Under the pieces are notes generated by a model. The model ran no database searches. It worked only from the letters and a program-made list of their open reading frames with translations, and had not been told where the DNA came from. Below, piece after piece: positions 42,364 through 54,844 of a DNA stretch of 64,000 nt. The translations under genes were made by a program, and so were the position numbers. Each line of letters opens with the position of its first letter. Position 1 is the stretch's first letter. The DNA lies in the NCBI GenBank assembly GCA_951217055.1, contig OX578283.1, positions 69,592,278 through 69,656,277 of the forward strand, in the 5' to 3' direction. The stretch is from Gerris lacustris. Lineage: Eukaryota; Arthropoda; Insecta; Hemiptera; Gerridae.

Positions 42364-42946
42364 AAAATACTCTCCAATTAGTGTGGCACATAGCTTCCTC
42401 GCATCTTTATTCCTAAAATATAATGATTTTATGCTTTTAAAACCTATTATTATCCAATTTATTTCATTTTCCCCCGTTTTATAAAATCTGTCAAAATTTT
42501 TTGATTTTTTACATGTATTCAATTTAACAAAAGTTAATGATCGCAGACGGTTGAAATTAATCTGGGGCTATCTGCGTTCTACTTTCGACGAACCAACAAA
42601 ATTTCATAAAAATCAGATGAGTACGTTTGAAGATATAGGTGTAAATAAATGTATGTTTGTGCTCATGTTAAAGTAAAACAAATGGGCGCATAAGATTGAA
42701 ACTTATATGGAACTAACAATGGGCTAATTATGACCTACCATCCAAATTTTATTATTAACGGAAGTGTAGTTTTTAAGATATGTTGATTAGCAGAAATTGT
42801 CGACAGACAGTCAAGAACCAAAAAATAACCCCTGATGTGTGAAACGGATTTCTGTCTTGTAAATTTTTGAAATCGATGACATAGAATATTTTATTTCTTC
42901 AGAACGATCACATAGCTTCCGTTACCTTCGGTAAGCTCGGAAGCAA
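42364..42946 (+). repeat. Copy of the ~600-bp dispersed repeat
   Basis: Begins CTCCAATTAGTGTGGCACATAG and ends GGTAAGCTCGGAAGC. Confidence 0.8.
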
Positions 42947-43476
42947 TATTATCTTTGAATCTTCACTGATTTAATTTATAGTTGTGAAGTTAATTGAATA
43001 TTGTTGGTTTGAAACAATGAGTATGAAATATGTTTGTATTACGCTGGCAAGTCATAGGATGAGGGCTGCTTGCCAACTATCTAACTATTGTACTACTACG
43101 CTGTCACATCGCACTTCCTTCCTTTCTCCCACTTATAGTTGCAATTATATCTATATATTCTACATATCCTTCCTCAGTAATAAATCAGTGAACTGTTTGA
43201 TCTTTACTTCAGGTTTAACTTTCTTGTTTTGTTTCTAATAATGATGTATGACCTCTTACTACAATAGTCTTACAATTAGAATTAATTCTGACAGAGAGGG
43301 AAAATCTAAAAAAGAGCCAATGAGAGATCGAGATGTTGACTTCTAGAAGGTCACATGACACAATCTCGACCTCATTGGATCTTTATTCCATTTTTATTTT
43401 ACTTCGCTTTCAGAATCAATTCTAATTATGAAATTACTATAATAACAAATATTTCCTTCTTTAAAGAATTCACTGT

Positions 43477-44017
43477 TGCTTCCGAGCTTACCGAAGGTAA
43501 CGGAAGCATTGTGTTCACTTTTGAGAACGAAAAACTTTTATGCCTCCGATTTTAAAAATTCCAAGACAGAAATCCGTTTCAGACATCAGGGAACAGTTTT
43601 GGTCTCGTGTCTGTCTGTCTGTCGGTCTGTGTGTCCGCGAATTATGAAACGTGCGACGATAACTTGAGTAAATGTCAACCGATTTTGATGAAATTTGGTA
43701 GACATGTTTATTTTACCAATGCTCAGGACGAGTTCGTTGGACAACGTTATCCGTCCAAGCGTTCACGAGCAACGCTTGCGTAAACGTGAACTTCAAATTT
43801 AAAATTGGAATTTTAGGTCGGGAAAAAATCTAACTTCATCTATTCAATGAGACAAATATTTTTTTCAAATACAATTTTTCAGTAAAACCAACAGCGACAC
43901 CGCTATGAAGTGTTAAAGATCGCTAAAACTATTAATAGTTTTACACAATAAACATTATAACAATCAAGTACATGATAGGATGCGAGGAAGCTATGTGCCA
44001 CACTAATTGGCAGTCTA
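43477..44017 (-). repeat. Variant of the ~600-bp repeat with a different interior
   Basis: Both ends match the family (GCTTCCGAGCTTACCG... and ...CACTAATTGGCAGTCTA), but the middle differs (CGTGCGACGATAACTTGAG, CAGCGACACCGCTATGAAG). The same interior recurs at about 46,440-46,640 and 52,378-52,575, which defines a sub-family. Confidence 0.7.
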
Positions 44018-44191
44018 TTTTTATTTTCATTTTCTCAATCATATTGAAACAAATTATTTAGAAGTCCTTATGTCTTTTTGTTTTTTGAAAGTTGATACTA
44101 ATGTGTTGTGTTTTGTCGTTGAGACGTATATTTCGATGGAGGAGAGGTTATTTTAGTTATTTTATCTACCAATACTAAAATACTTTTATTG

Positions 44192-44770
44192 CTTCCGAGC
44201 TTACCGAAGGTAACGGAAGCTATGTGATCGTTTTGAAAAACAACATTTTTTTTATGTCTCCGATTTCAAAAAGTCTAAGACAGAAATCCGTTTCAGACAT
44301 TATTGGTTCCATGTCGGTGTGTCGTGCAATTTTTGCGAACCAACATATCTTAAAAACTACTCGTCCCATTTTAATGAAATTTGTATGGTATGTCATAATT
44401 TGCTCATTGTTGGTCCCATATTAGTTTCAACCTACTACGCCCATTTATTTCTCTTGTAAATGCGCCCAAATTTACATTTATTTACACCTACATCTTCAAA
44501 AGTAAGTATATTTGGATTGTTTGTCGGAAGTAGCCTGCAGATAGCCCCAGAATAATTTTAACCGTCTGCACTCTTGAAATATTGCTAAATTAATACTTTC
44601 AATTCAGGGAAAAAAATCAAAGCAATTTGGACAAACTGAAAAAAACTGGAGGGAGGAGATAAATTTAGAATAAAATTACAATTATATAGGTTCTAAAAGC
44701 ATTAAAATCGTTAAAATATACGAAATAGCACGCGAGGAAGATATGTACAACACTAATTGACAAACTATTA
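44192..44770 (-). repeat. Copy of the ~600-bp dispersed repeat
   Basis: Starts with the GCTTCCGAGCTTACCG hairpin; the far end (ACACTAATTGACAAACTA) is diverged. Confidence 0.75.
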
Positions 44771-45215
44771 TTAATTTTAATAATTAGTTAAGAAGAATTA
44801 ATATTAATTAATTTTAATGATGATCAGTATTAATATCGTAGCGTCTTTCTACCCATGAACGTGAAAATATATTGTGCTATTTCAAATCATAGATATTTGT
44901 TGAAATAATATTTCATTTTCTGTAAATTAGTGTATTTGAAGAAAGTATATTTTGAACTTATAGAACCACAATTGACAAATCCCCCAAAACCCATAAGGAT
45001 TTTTGTCTCCTTTCACCCCAAAGGATTTGGAAAGTTACAAACTTCCCCTAATATTTGTATCTATACGATTAACAATTGTACTTTTCTCCCCTAGCTTATA
45101 TTTATAACCCTTTTAACGATACCTTTTACTTTTAAAGTTTTTCCCCTATCATTGGAATACAATTTTTTCCCTATTAAGATCGTTATGCAAAATTTTATTT
45201 CGAATGCATGGTTTT

Positions 45216-45525
45216 AATCCAGGAGATAGCATGCAAAAAAGTGTCTGACTAACATCAAGTTAGAATTTTGTTACTAAATAAATCTTTTGGTGCCATTTAC
45301 GAATATGTGGTCGGCTAAGTTCGTCTGCAGGACATAGCTTGGCAATAGGCATTTGAAAAATACCATTTAAAAAAACCATTGAAAAAACCAATAGGCATTT
45401 TTTCAAACGCCTATTGCCTAGCTATGTTCCGCAGACGAACTTAGCCGACCACATAATTTTAAAAGGCACCAAAAGATTAACTTATATACAAAATTCTAGC
45501 TTGATGTTAGTCAGACACGTTTTGT
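45216..45525. mobile_element. Truncated copy of the TA-flanked MITE
   Basis: Left end ATCCAGGAGATAGCATGC and right arm GATGTTAGTCAGACACG are present, with the interior mostly deleted. Confidence 0.65.
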
Positions 45526-46192
45526 TTTAAGACGGACTGTTAAAAATAATAAGTGATAATTTTAATACTTATTTCTTCAGCGTTACAATTGACGCATGTT
45601 TCTTCTTTAGTTTCGTATTCCCATATCCAAAGAAAATAAAAGAATGTGGGAAAAAAAACTTATTTTTAAAATTATTGTTAAAGCAGAATAATTTACTGCA
45701 TCAGTTATGCAGGTTCGTCCTGGAACTTGAACCTCAAAAACCCATGTTTAGGAGAAACTAACCCTTAGTCCTACCTGGAAAAAACTCAGGTAGATCAACT
45801 GACAACCTGCCAGTTTTTATCCCTTCACCAAATCACTAGGATTCTACTAAAGCTAACATAATATGTTAATAAATATTATATTAGCCTTCGCCCCGCCCTC
45901 AGCGTGGGGCTCATGCTCCGAATAAGTGGCAAGGTTTCAAATTAACATAATATAGCCCAAATTAATTAAATTAATTGATAGTGCCGATATAGTTTCGTTT
46001 CCAAACGCTTCATGTAATAGAATCAGGGCTAATATAATAATAATAATAATGCCTTCAAATTGCAATTTGTAGGAGACATACAGAGAAAAATAGACCCCAG
46101 CACTGGGACTTGAACCACGGGCCTCCTAGATATAGATTTGTAGAAAAGATAGAAAGCTTGGATTCGGGACTTAGTATCGGTAACGACAGAGA

Positions 46193-48477
46193 CAGGGCCG
46201 GATTTTCAATTTTCGGGCCCCCCCGCGAAAAACTCCAATGGGCCCCCAACCTACCCAGGTCAGGTCCTATTCGGAAGTGGAGGGGTGGGGGGGGGGGGGG
46301 GGGGGTGTTTACTGGATAGTGTAGAATGGGAGTCCAACACTATCGGTGAGCCTCGTGATGGCAAAGAAAGTAAGAAAACTACACACTAAAACCTAATTTT
46401 ACACGCACCGCATTCATTCTTCATCTCAAATTCGCTTTTGAACTACCTCGCCAAAGTTGACCGATGTAGAAGACATGTTTATTTTAGCAACGTTCGCGTA
46501 AACGTTCAAATGTAAAATTGAAATTTTTGGACGGGAAAAATTAACTTATTCTATTCAATGAGACATACAACTTTTTAAATTTTTTTTTTTTTTAGTTAAA
46601 TCAACACCGATACTGCTATGAAGTGTTAATGGTAAACCCTTTAAAATAGAGAAAACTACGTTTTAACCGATATCTTACGTTCTAACGTAACGATTTTTAT
46701 AACACGTCATACACAAAGTAATGTAAAGTAAAATTGAACAGGCATGTAAAATTTCAACCTGATACAATCAGACGTTTTTGAATAGGGAAGAGATATATTT
46801 TATAATATTTTAAATTAGTAGGCCGGGTAGGGGAAAACAGCCCTGTTTCCCACCTACTACCACCTTCCTTTTTAACTATATCAACTCATCATGATTATGA
46901 TTAATTTTTTCTCAATATTCAATACATAAGTATTTATTGCAAGGCACTCGCTTTAATGATGCAAACAATGATTTTCCTCTTAATTTTGTCTTAACTCCGC
47001 TAGGTACAAACAGTTAATTACTTTTAATTTTGTCTCTTTTCTAACTGCGCCATGTATAAGCAGTTAGCATCGTATACTTAGTAGTGTGAATTTATAATTT
47101 GTATATTTAATGAAAAGCGTAAGGAACTTCGTTCCTAACGGGTGTCCTGCGACGCCACACGTTTATTTTTTAAAGAAGTGTTACGTTTTGTTTAAAAGTT
47201 GTGTCAACATGTTATATAAATATGTAAGTTAAAAGTTAATGTAGATATAAGAAATAAAATTTTAAAAATCTTTTAGGCCTGAAGATGCCTCAAAGGAGGT
47301 GAAATATAGCCAACAACGGATTGACTTTGGAGTTATTATTGCCCTAAAGACCTAAATAAGAATCATAAGCATAGTATGGAAATTAAGGGTAATATACTGC
47401 GAATATCTCTCAAATAAATAATAATGCAATTTACCTCCTCACAACAACTACAATATTATACTGGGTGTCCTATAACTACTCCTCTTTCATATTAACTTTT
47501 GTAATATTTCAAATAAAATTTTTTTCAAGCTTATCCGAAAAAGGAGTCACATTTTTTTCGTTAGTCCTTTTCGAAGATACCTATTTTATCGTTTATGAGC
47601 AGATTTGGTTATTATGTATAATGACCAGATATATGTATTTTATATCAGGGCCGCTGAGAGGATTTCCGGGCCCCAGGGCAAGTTAGCATCTGGACCCCTT
47701 TGAACAAACAACGGCTGGGGGTCCGGGGGTACTCCCCCGGAGAATTTTTTAAAATTTAAGTGCAAAAAGATGAGTTTTAAGGATTTCTGAGGGCAAGTTT
47801 GTCCTTACAGGAAAAGAGGTTTGGCGCGGGGACGAATTTTGAAGTTTAATAAGGTGGGCTAAAAAACACAAATAATTAAGTTGTTTTGTAGCTGGCAAGC
47901 TTCAAAAATTGCTTTACAAGTAAAAAGTGTAAAATGTATTAATATCAGTTAATATGATTTGTCAGTCAGTTTCTCTCCTTTAAATTAGCATTGACCATAT
48001 TGAATAAGGTGAAAACATCACAAAAATCTAAGTAACTAAATGAAACAAAAAAATTTAAACTTCCGTTTGTACTCATGACATGTTAGGAAAAATTTTAAGT
48101 TTCTCACAATCAGTGGCGTACCTAGGGCAGTGGGCCCCTCGCCAAAAAAATTATAATTGAAACATTTGGTTCAGCACTGAATGGGGCCCCCTGACAAAGG
48201 TATATGAGTATAATTCCAGTTTAGATTTAATTATACTCTAAAGGGGCCCCCATCGACATTGCGGTACAAAGATAATAGTTTCATTTTTTTTTTATTTGTG
48301 GGCCTCCTGGCACCGGGGACGTGTCCGCAATTCGGGCCCATAGCTACGCCACTGATCACAATATCCTTCTTGCCTTTTTTGTTGAAAAAAAAACCTTCTT
48401 CTACATCTCTGACTGGGCCCCCCAGGACCGTGGGCCCCCCGCACCGCGGGGGCTGGCGGTAGCTATATCCGGCCCTG
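46193..48477. mobile_element. hAT-like element, 2,285 bp, with perfect 8-bp TSD
   Basis: Inverted ends CAGGGCCGGAT. The target duplication GACAGAGA is at 46,185-46,192 and 48,478-48,485. The interior includes a long G run (about 46,287-46,306), fragments of the ~600-bp variant repeat and a smaller nested hAT-like insert. No transposase frame is seen. Confidence 0.88.
48111..48354. mobile_element. Small nested hAT-like element, 244 bp
   Basis: Ends CAGTGGCGTA and TACGCCACTG are perfect inverted repeats of 10 bp. Flanks CTCACAAT and ATCACAAT match at seven of eight bases, consistent with an aged 8-bp target duplication. Confidence 0.8.
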
Positions 48478-49156
48478 GACAGAGAAAGATCATTCTCCAG
48501 TATAGCTCCGTTGGTAAGAGCGCCTGTATAGGATATATAGGAGGCCCGTGGTTCAATCCCGGTGCTGGGGTCTATTAATTTTTCTCTGTATGTCTCCCGT
48601 AGTTAATGATAATTATAATTTGATTTAAAGTAATATTTATTTTATTATTTTCATTGTTAGTGAAGAGTTTCACAATTTAAAAAATTGTTTTTTCACATTT
48701 GTTTAATAATGTGTTGTTTTAAGAAACTTTTTTTTTAAAAAAGTTACTTATGTTTTACGTAATATTTATTGTTTTACATCATTGCGTGGATTAAAGTGGA
48801 GCATTGAGAATCAAAATCTCTACACGAAGGATTTCAAAAGATAATTTACCTTAAAATGGATATGAAGCAGGGAAAATTACCGTCTACGTCGGCTTTTTTT
48901 ACCCGAATATTTTTCTGTAATAATCATATTATGTAGAATATCGTGACCGTAATAGTACATTACGCGTCTAGTGCGGAAAGTAGCATTTTGCATGCGAGTC
49001 TGGAGTTTGCATCCGAGCGACAGCGAGAGGCAGTAAAACCACACGAGCAATGCAATATGCCGTTTTCGCACGAGTTGCGTACCGTACTTTATCTACGATT
49101 GTTAGATTTAAATAATAAATACAGAAAAAAATAAACTTCCTGTATTTAAGTTCGTA

Positions 49157-49270
49157 TTACTCTTTTGATAAAGATAACATTAATTCATTAGTTGTATTTT
49201 TTGCCGAATTAATTATTTCTGGAGGATTATTATTCTCCACATTTTCGTCAAAGTCACTTGATTCACTCAT
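49157..49270 (-). pseudogene. Start of a tyrosine-recombinase-like gene (fragment), copy A
   Basis: ATG at 49,270 opens MSESSDFDENVENN..., an acidic start conserved in copy B. The frame reaches LSLSKE, then a TAA replaces the lysine codon kept in copy B, where KEKYELTYRKF follows. A ...Y...Y..F pattern after such an N-terminus resembles the first helix of the core-binding domain of eukaryotic tyrosine recombinase-like (Crypton-type) proteins. That assignment is inference from memory of the pattern. Confidence 0.4.
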
Positions 49271-49368
49271 TGTTTTTCACTAAAATCTCGATATAAACAG
49301 TTACTTTAATAAAAGAATAGCAAATTAGTCATGTTAAATGTAAACAAACTCGCTAATCGTGCGTAAAG

Positions 49369-49424
49369 CTGAAGAATTCCTCTTCTTTACCGCGCTAACG
49401 TGGTAAAGAAGAGGAATTCTTCAG
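49369..49424. repeat. Long perfect hairpin (22-bp arms)
   Basis: CTGAAGAATTCCTCTTCTTT and its reverse complement flank a short CGCGCTAACGTG loop. The same hairpin is at 61,583-61,638, and half of it is at about 52,350-52,374. Confidence 0.85.
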
Positions 49425-49912
49425 AACTATGAGACGCGCATGCGCAATGAATACAAGTACGTAAATAATCACTTTCTACGCATCTAAACAGAGATATAAT
49501 GTTTATATTTCGTATCAATCGTAGATAAAAGTATAAACATATCAAGGAATAAGTCGATATGCGTTATAAAACAATGTAGTAAGCTTTGAGCCCGGTGTAG
49601 TTCGACTGTCGAGCAGTTCTGAATGGTGATATCACTACTTTGCATTTATAGTGGCGCAAATCAAAAATTCTAATTTTTAAGGGGGCTCTTATTTGACAAG
49701 CTGCTGATTTATTTGATTTTTGTTTTTAATCGAATTCTTTTGAGGTCTTTCAATATTATAAAGACAACCCTGATGATGTTTAATAAAGCTCGTCTACAGC
49801 TGTTTCCTTCAGTTTAATTTACTTTAAGCAAGTTCCGCAGAATCTCGGTAAAAAAAATAGTTCATTTCATTTACACTATCAGTTAGTTCTACCATAATCT
49901 TGAAAACACTTT

Positions 49913-50712
49913 TGTTTCGAGCTTAACGAAGGTAACGGAAGCTATGTGACCGTTCTGAAGAACGAAAATATTTTGTCTTTCATTTCAAAAATTCCAAGAC
50001 AGAAATTCGTTTCAGACATCAGGGAAGATATTTGGTTTCGTCTCAGTCACTCGGTCGGTCTGTCTGTCTGTCGCTCAATTTTTTCGAACCAGCATATCTT
50101 AAAAACTGATTGTCCGATTTTAATGAAATTTGGAAATTATTTTATTAAGTTTTAGGTAGTATTCATACTACGGAAAGTTTTAATTTTAATTTAAATCAAA
50201 TTATAACTATTATTAACAATGGAAGACAGACAGAGAAAAATAGTCTCCAGTGCCGGGGCTTGAACCACGGGTCTCTATATTTCTAGTATAGCGGTCTACC
50301 AACTGAGCTACACTGAAGAATAATTTCCTCTGTCAGAAACGAAATTTGAATGGTAGGTCATAATTAGCTCATTGTAAGTCCTATCATACACAAGTTTCAA
50401 ACTTCTGCGATTATTTGTTTATCTTCCACATGTACACAAACATACATTTATTTACACCTATATATCCTTAAAGGTACACATCTGATTTTTTTAAAATAAT
50501 ATGGATGGTTTGTCGAAAGTAAGCCGCAGATAGCCCCAGATTAATTTGAATCGTCTGTACTCTTTACCTTTGCTAAATTGATACTTTAATTCATGTAACA
50601 AATCAAAATTATTTTGGCAGATTAAAAAACGGGTGAAGCGATTAAACCAATTTGACAATAATGGCTTGTAAAAGCATATAACATCGAGAAAATACGTGAT
50701 AGGATGCAAGGA
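49913..50712 (-). repeat. ~600-bp dispersed repeat interrupted by a tRNA-like element
   Basis: The hairpin end is at 49,917, and the copy runs to about 50,712 near GATAGGATGCAAGG. An insertion at about 50,140-50,340 carries, on the minus strand, a tRNA-like block: A-box TAGCTCAGTTGG, a 5-bp anticodon stem CTATA/TATAG with a 7-base loop, and B-box GGTTCAAGCCC. Confidence 0.7.
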
Positions 50713-51237
50713 TTTGTTTATACTATTAAACCTATTTGCGCCCTATCAGTTAATTCCACAAAAAATCAGTAAAAACTACTACATATTTTTACGCTATGTC
50801 AGTTAGTTTCACAAATTCTCGGTAGAAACAACTATTTTTTACACTATCAGCTATTGTTGGAACACGTTATAGTCCCAGGTTTTTGGGTTCACTTTTGTGA
50901 ACATAGTAACAAAAAAGGATGTATTTTTTAAAGTAAGTTATTCTTTATTTTCTTGAGTTTTGTGTATTCGGGATATCTGATATATTTACCTACAAAGAGT
51001 TTAACTATATCCGGTGCAATGTTTTTAAGTAAACTTTTCGATAAGTTGCCTGAAGCAAAACAATACGAAACTTCGTTGAATTAATGTAGTGAACAGGTAT
51101 AACGGTCAAATAGTATCGTCGGTAACAATAGCCTGTTATTATTATTTTTTTTTTTTAGACGGCAACATAACCTAACTCACAACATAGGACACTGAATTAT
51201 TTTATTTTATATTCTGAGTTTAGGGTTGTGTTTTTCC

Positions 51238-51780
51238 TTGCAAGCTTATCGAAGGTACTGCAAGCTATATGATCGTTCTGAAGAACGAAATTTTTAATAA
51301 TTAGCTCATATATGTTTCAATCTTCCTTCGCCCATTTGTCTCTCTTCTACAAACGCACAAACATACACATATTTACAAACAATAAATACTTTTTTTCATT
51401 TCATTAAAATAGTAAATAATTTGAAACAACACATATTTCATACATATTTACACCTATATCTTTAAAAGTACTTATCTGATTTGTATGAAACTTTTATAGT
51501 TTATCGAAAGTAACCCGTTGATAGCCCCAGATTAATTTGAACCATCTGCACTCTTTAACTTTAGTTAAAGAGTGCAAATTAATACTTTAATACACATTAA
51601 GTATTAATACAAATTAATACTTTAATGCATGTAGAAAATTTAACAATATTGACAGATTAAAAAAACGGGGGAGAAAATTAAACGTATTAGACAATAATGG
51701 CTTGTAAAAGCATAAAATCAATGAAGTGCGTGATAGGATGAGAGGAATATATGCGCCACATCGATTGGCAGTCTATTTTT
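51238..51780 (-). repeat. Diverged copy of the ~600-bp dispersed repeat
   Basis: The hairpin end is GCAAGCTTATCGAAGG and the far end is ACATCGATTGGCAGTCTA. Contains small internal duplications near 51,560-51,630. Confidence 0.7.
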
Positions 51781-52239
51781 GTAAAAATGAACTCCTTAAC
51801 TTATTTTGCTAAATTGATACTTATGAAATTTGGGCGTCCAAAGTAGCCCCACATTCATTTTAACCGTCTACACTCTTTAAATTTTGCTAAATTGATAGAT
51901 TGATTTATATAAAAAAAATTAAAACAATTTTTAAAGATTTAAAAAAACGGGGGGGGGGATAAATAAATTTGACTATAATAGGTATTAAAAAGCATTTATG
52001 TATACGATTTAGGACGCGAGGAAGCTTTCTGCTACATTAATTGACAAATTATATTAAAAAAAAAAAAAATTATAAAAATAAACTCTGATATGAAAAGTAT
52101 TTAAAACTTTTCATATGAATCAAGCAAGTGTAATTAATTAAATATATATACAATATTTTATTAAATTAATTTAATTTGTTAATGTTCACATTAATCCAAA
52201 TTGAAATAAGTTGGCAATAAACTAGTTACAGATAAATAA

Positions 52240-52575
52240 TGTTTATCTACGATTGATACGAAATATAAACATTATATCTTTGTTTAGATGCGTAGAAAGT
52301 GATTATTTACGTACTTGTATTCATTGCGCATGCGCGTCTCATAGTTCTGAATAATTCCTCTTCTTTACCACGCTAGATCGAGACAAACATTTTTTTCAAA
52401 TACAATTTTTTAGTAAAACTAACAGCGACACCGCTATGAAGTGTTAAAGATCGCTAAAACTATTAATAGTTTTTACCCAATAAACAATATAACAATAATT
52501 TTAATGTTAATTTAACAATAAAGTTCATGATAGGATGCGAGGAAGCTATGTGCCACACTAATTGGCAGTCTATTT
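52240..52575. repeat. Chimera of the hairpin repeat and the variant ~600-bp repeat
   Basis: Positions 52,240-52,374 match the outer part of the 49-kb/61-kb hairpin repeat and stop within the hairpin (CTTTACCACGCTAG). From 52,378 the sequence is the interior and end of the variant ~600-bp repeat (ending CACTAATTGGCAGTCTA). Confidence 0.65.
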
Positions 52576-53263
52576 AATTAATAATAGCTAAATTATAAAT
52601 CATAAAGTTTAAATTATAAGGTAAAACACTGGGCTAAGTAATTATATGAACTAGCACATGAGAAAGTTTGTCTGAGTTGTCTTAGACCAATTTTTTTTTT
52701 TTTTAGTAAATATTTATTCACTAAAATATAGATGTTGGGTTTGTAATATTTTCCCCTTGTTAATATAATATTTTTAAATTATTTGATCTGGGAAATAAAT
52801 CAGTATACATTGTTGGGTAAAATGCATTCTAATATTAAGTAATTGGATCAAGTATAACTTTCTCTTAGAGATGCCAAAACCCCGACTTAACTTAGCATTA
52901 AGGGAATTTCCTGCAAAAATACCATATATGGTAAGTTTAACTCTTAAATTGGACTCAGTCCAGATTAAATCTTATTTAATTATCTTTAGGTGCCAAGTCA
53001 CTAACTATTATAATATGGACAACTCTGTACACTATTTTAATTAATATATTTTATATCAATACTACAATATTAAGGAAAAACTAATAAAATAGTGTTAAAA
53101 TACTAACTCTTAAATTACTAATACATTGACCAAGTATTTTTAGAAGTATCTAGTATGGAAGTTTTTTGCTTCCGAGCTAACCGAAGGTAACGGAAGCCTA
53201 CTCGTTTTGAAGAACGAAAATATTTTAAATTGTTGAAAGGTATAGTGGACTTCGAATTTCTAA

Positions 53264-53732
53264 CTCAGAAGAGGTTATTTATTAGGAATAAAAGTCCTTT
53301 TTAAATAGATTTTTTTTCATTACATTAAAGCTTTCACCCAGGAAACCTTAGCTTCTTCAGTGATAATCCAGAAATAATAGATCAAAATATAAAGATAGAC
53401 AAGTAAATTAAGAAAAACAACAAATATTCAAACAGAAAATAACAAAAATAGTGTGACTTAGGTTCTTACCAAGTGGTGAAGATCTAAGAAATTCTTAGAT
53501 CTTCACAAAATTCTTAGATCTTCACCACTTGGTCCTATTGTCACACTCTTTTTGTTATTTTCTGTTTGCATATTTGTTGTTTTTCTTAATTTACTTGTCT
53601 ATCTTTATATTTTTATCTATTATTTGTAGATTATCAATGAAGAAGCTCAGGTTTCCTGGGCGAAAGCTTTGATGTAATTAAAAAAATCTTTTTAAAAAGG
53701 ATTTCTATTCCAAATAAATACCCTCTTCTGAG
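53264..53732. mobile_element. Near-perfect foldback palindrome, 469 bp
   Basis: Two arms of about 230 bp (CTCAGAAGAGG...at the left, CCTCTTCTGAG at the right) meet near 53,498 at a GAAGATCTAAGAATTCTTAG-type centre. The arms contain AAGCTTTC.CCCAGGAAACC and TAAATTAAGAAAAACAAC. Non-coding; likely a foldback transposon. Confidence 0.8.
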
Positions 53733-54269
53733 AAAATATTTTAGGTCTCCGATTTCAAAAATTCTAAAACATAAATCCGTATCAGACATCAGGGAACATT
53801 TTTCGTTCCATGTCAGTCTGATGTCGGTCAATTTTTGTGAACATATCTAAAAAGACTACTCGTCCGGTTTTAATTAAATTTGGGTTGTAAGTCATAATTT
53901 GCCCAGTGTTAGTCCCATATAAGTTTCAACAACTTGGATCATTTTTGGTTCCTTATCTGTCTGTCGGTCTGTCGTTCAATTTTTGCGAACCAACATATTA
54001 TCTTTGAAACTACACGTCCCATTTTAATTTTAAATTTGGATATTAGTTCACAATTAGCCCATTGTTAATCCCATATAAGTTTCGACCTACTACGCCCATT
54101 TTTTTTTCTTCAACATGCTCACAAACATATATTTATTTACACCTATATCTTTAAAAGTAATCATCTAAATTTTATTAAATTGTGATGGTTTGTCGAAAGT
54201 TGACCGCAGATAGCACCAGATTAATTTCAACTGTCTGCTCTTTAAATTTTGCTAAATTTATACTTTATA

Positions 54270-54844
54270 GTCGAGGAGATAGCGTGCAAAAAAGTGTCTG
54301 ACTAACATCAAGCTACAATTTTGTATACAAGTCAATGTTTTGGTGCCTTTTAAGAATATGTGATCGGCTAAGTTCGTCTGCGGGTCATAGCTTGGCAATA
54401 GGCATTTGAAAAATACAAACCGGTGGAGAGCAGCCATGTCCTGCCAATTATGGTGGACAGTATGATTTTAATGATCCTGAGTACAGAATTAGTTAGAAGA
54501 CCAAAAATCAAGTCGGTGTTATTTTCACACTTGATAGGTTAGTTATTCAAATATTACTAAAAATCAACGTGGTCACCTGTCAAGGGACAAACTAACATCA
54601 ACTTGATTTTCGGTCTACTTACTAATTCTGTACTCAGGATCATGAAAATCACATTGTCCACCATAATTGGTGACACGTGGCCGCTCTCCACCGGTTTGTT
54701 TTTTTAAAACGCCTATTGCCAAGCTATGTCCCGCAGACGAACTTAGCCGACCATATATTCTTAAAAGGCGCTAAAAGATTGACTTGATTACAAAATTCTA
54801 GCTTGATGTTAGTCAGATACTTTTTTGCACGCTATCTCCTGGAC
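54270..54844. mobile_element. TA-flanked MITE with long inverted repeats, 575 bp
   Basis: Same family as 40,169-40,727. TA at 54,268-54,269 and 54,845-54,846. The interior contains a second inverted pair (AAGTCGGTGTTA.TTT and AAACTAACATCAACTTG). Confidence 0.8.

Larger units (their letters stand above)
46060..48630. repeat. tRNA-like TIR element split by a hAT-like insertion
   Basis: The left arm (46,060-46,135) is the reverse complement of the right arm (about 48,530-48,610). It includes a tRNA 3' half (TTGAACCACGGGCCTCC opposite GGAGGCCCGTGGTTCAA). The A-box half (TAGCTCCGTTGG) lies at about 48,502-48,513. The inserted element occupies 46,193-48,477. Confidence 0.7.
48890..49580 (-). repeat. 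Repeat with hairpin and tyrosine-recombinase-like N-terminal frame, copy A
   Basis: It shares its whole length, inverted, with 61,480-62,060. It holds a 37-codon frame at 49,157-49,270 on the minus strand and a long hairpin at 49,369-49,424. It looks like the 5' part of a gene-bearing element multiplied without the rest. Confidence 0.7.

Noticed and set aside
50240..50325. tRNA gene on the minus strand with a 5-bp anticodon stem
   Set aside because: It belongs to the same repeat family and lies inside another repeat; treated as tRNA-derived, not a functional gene.
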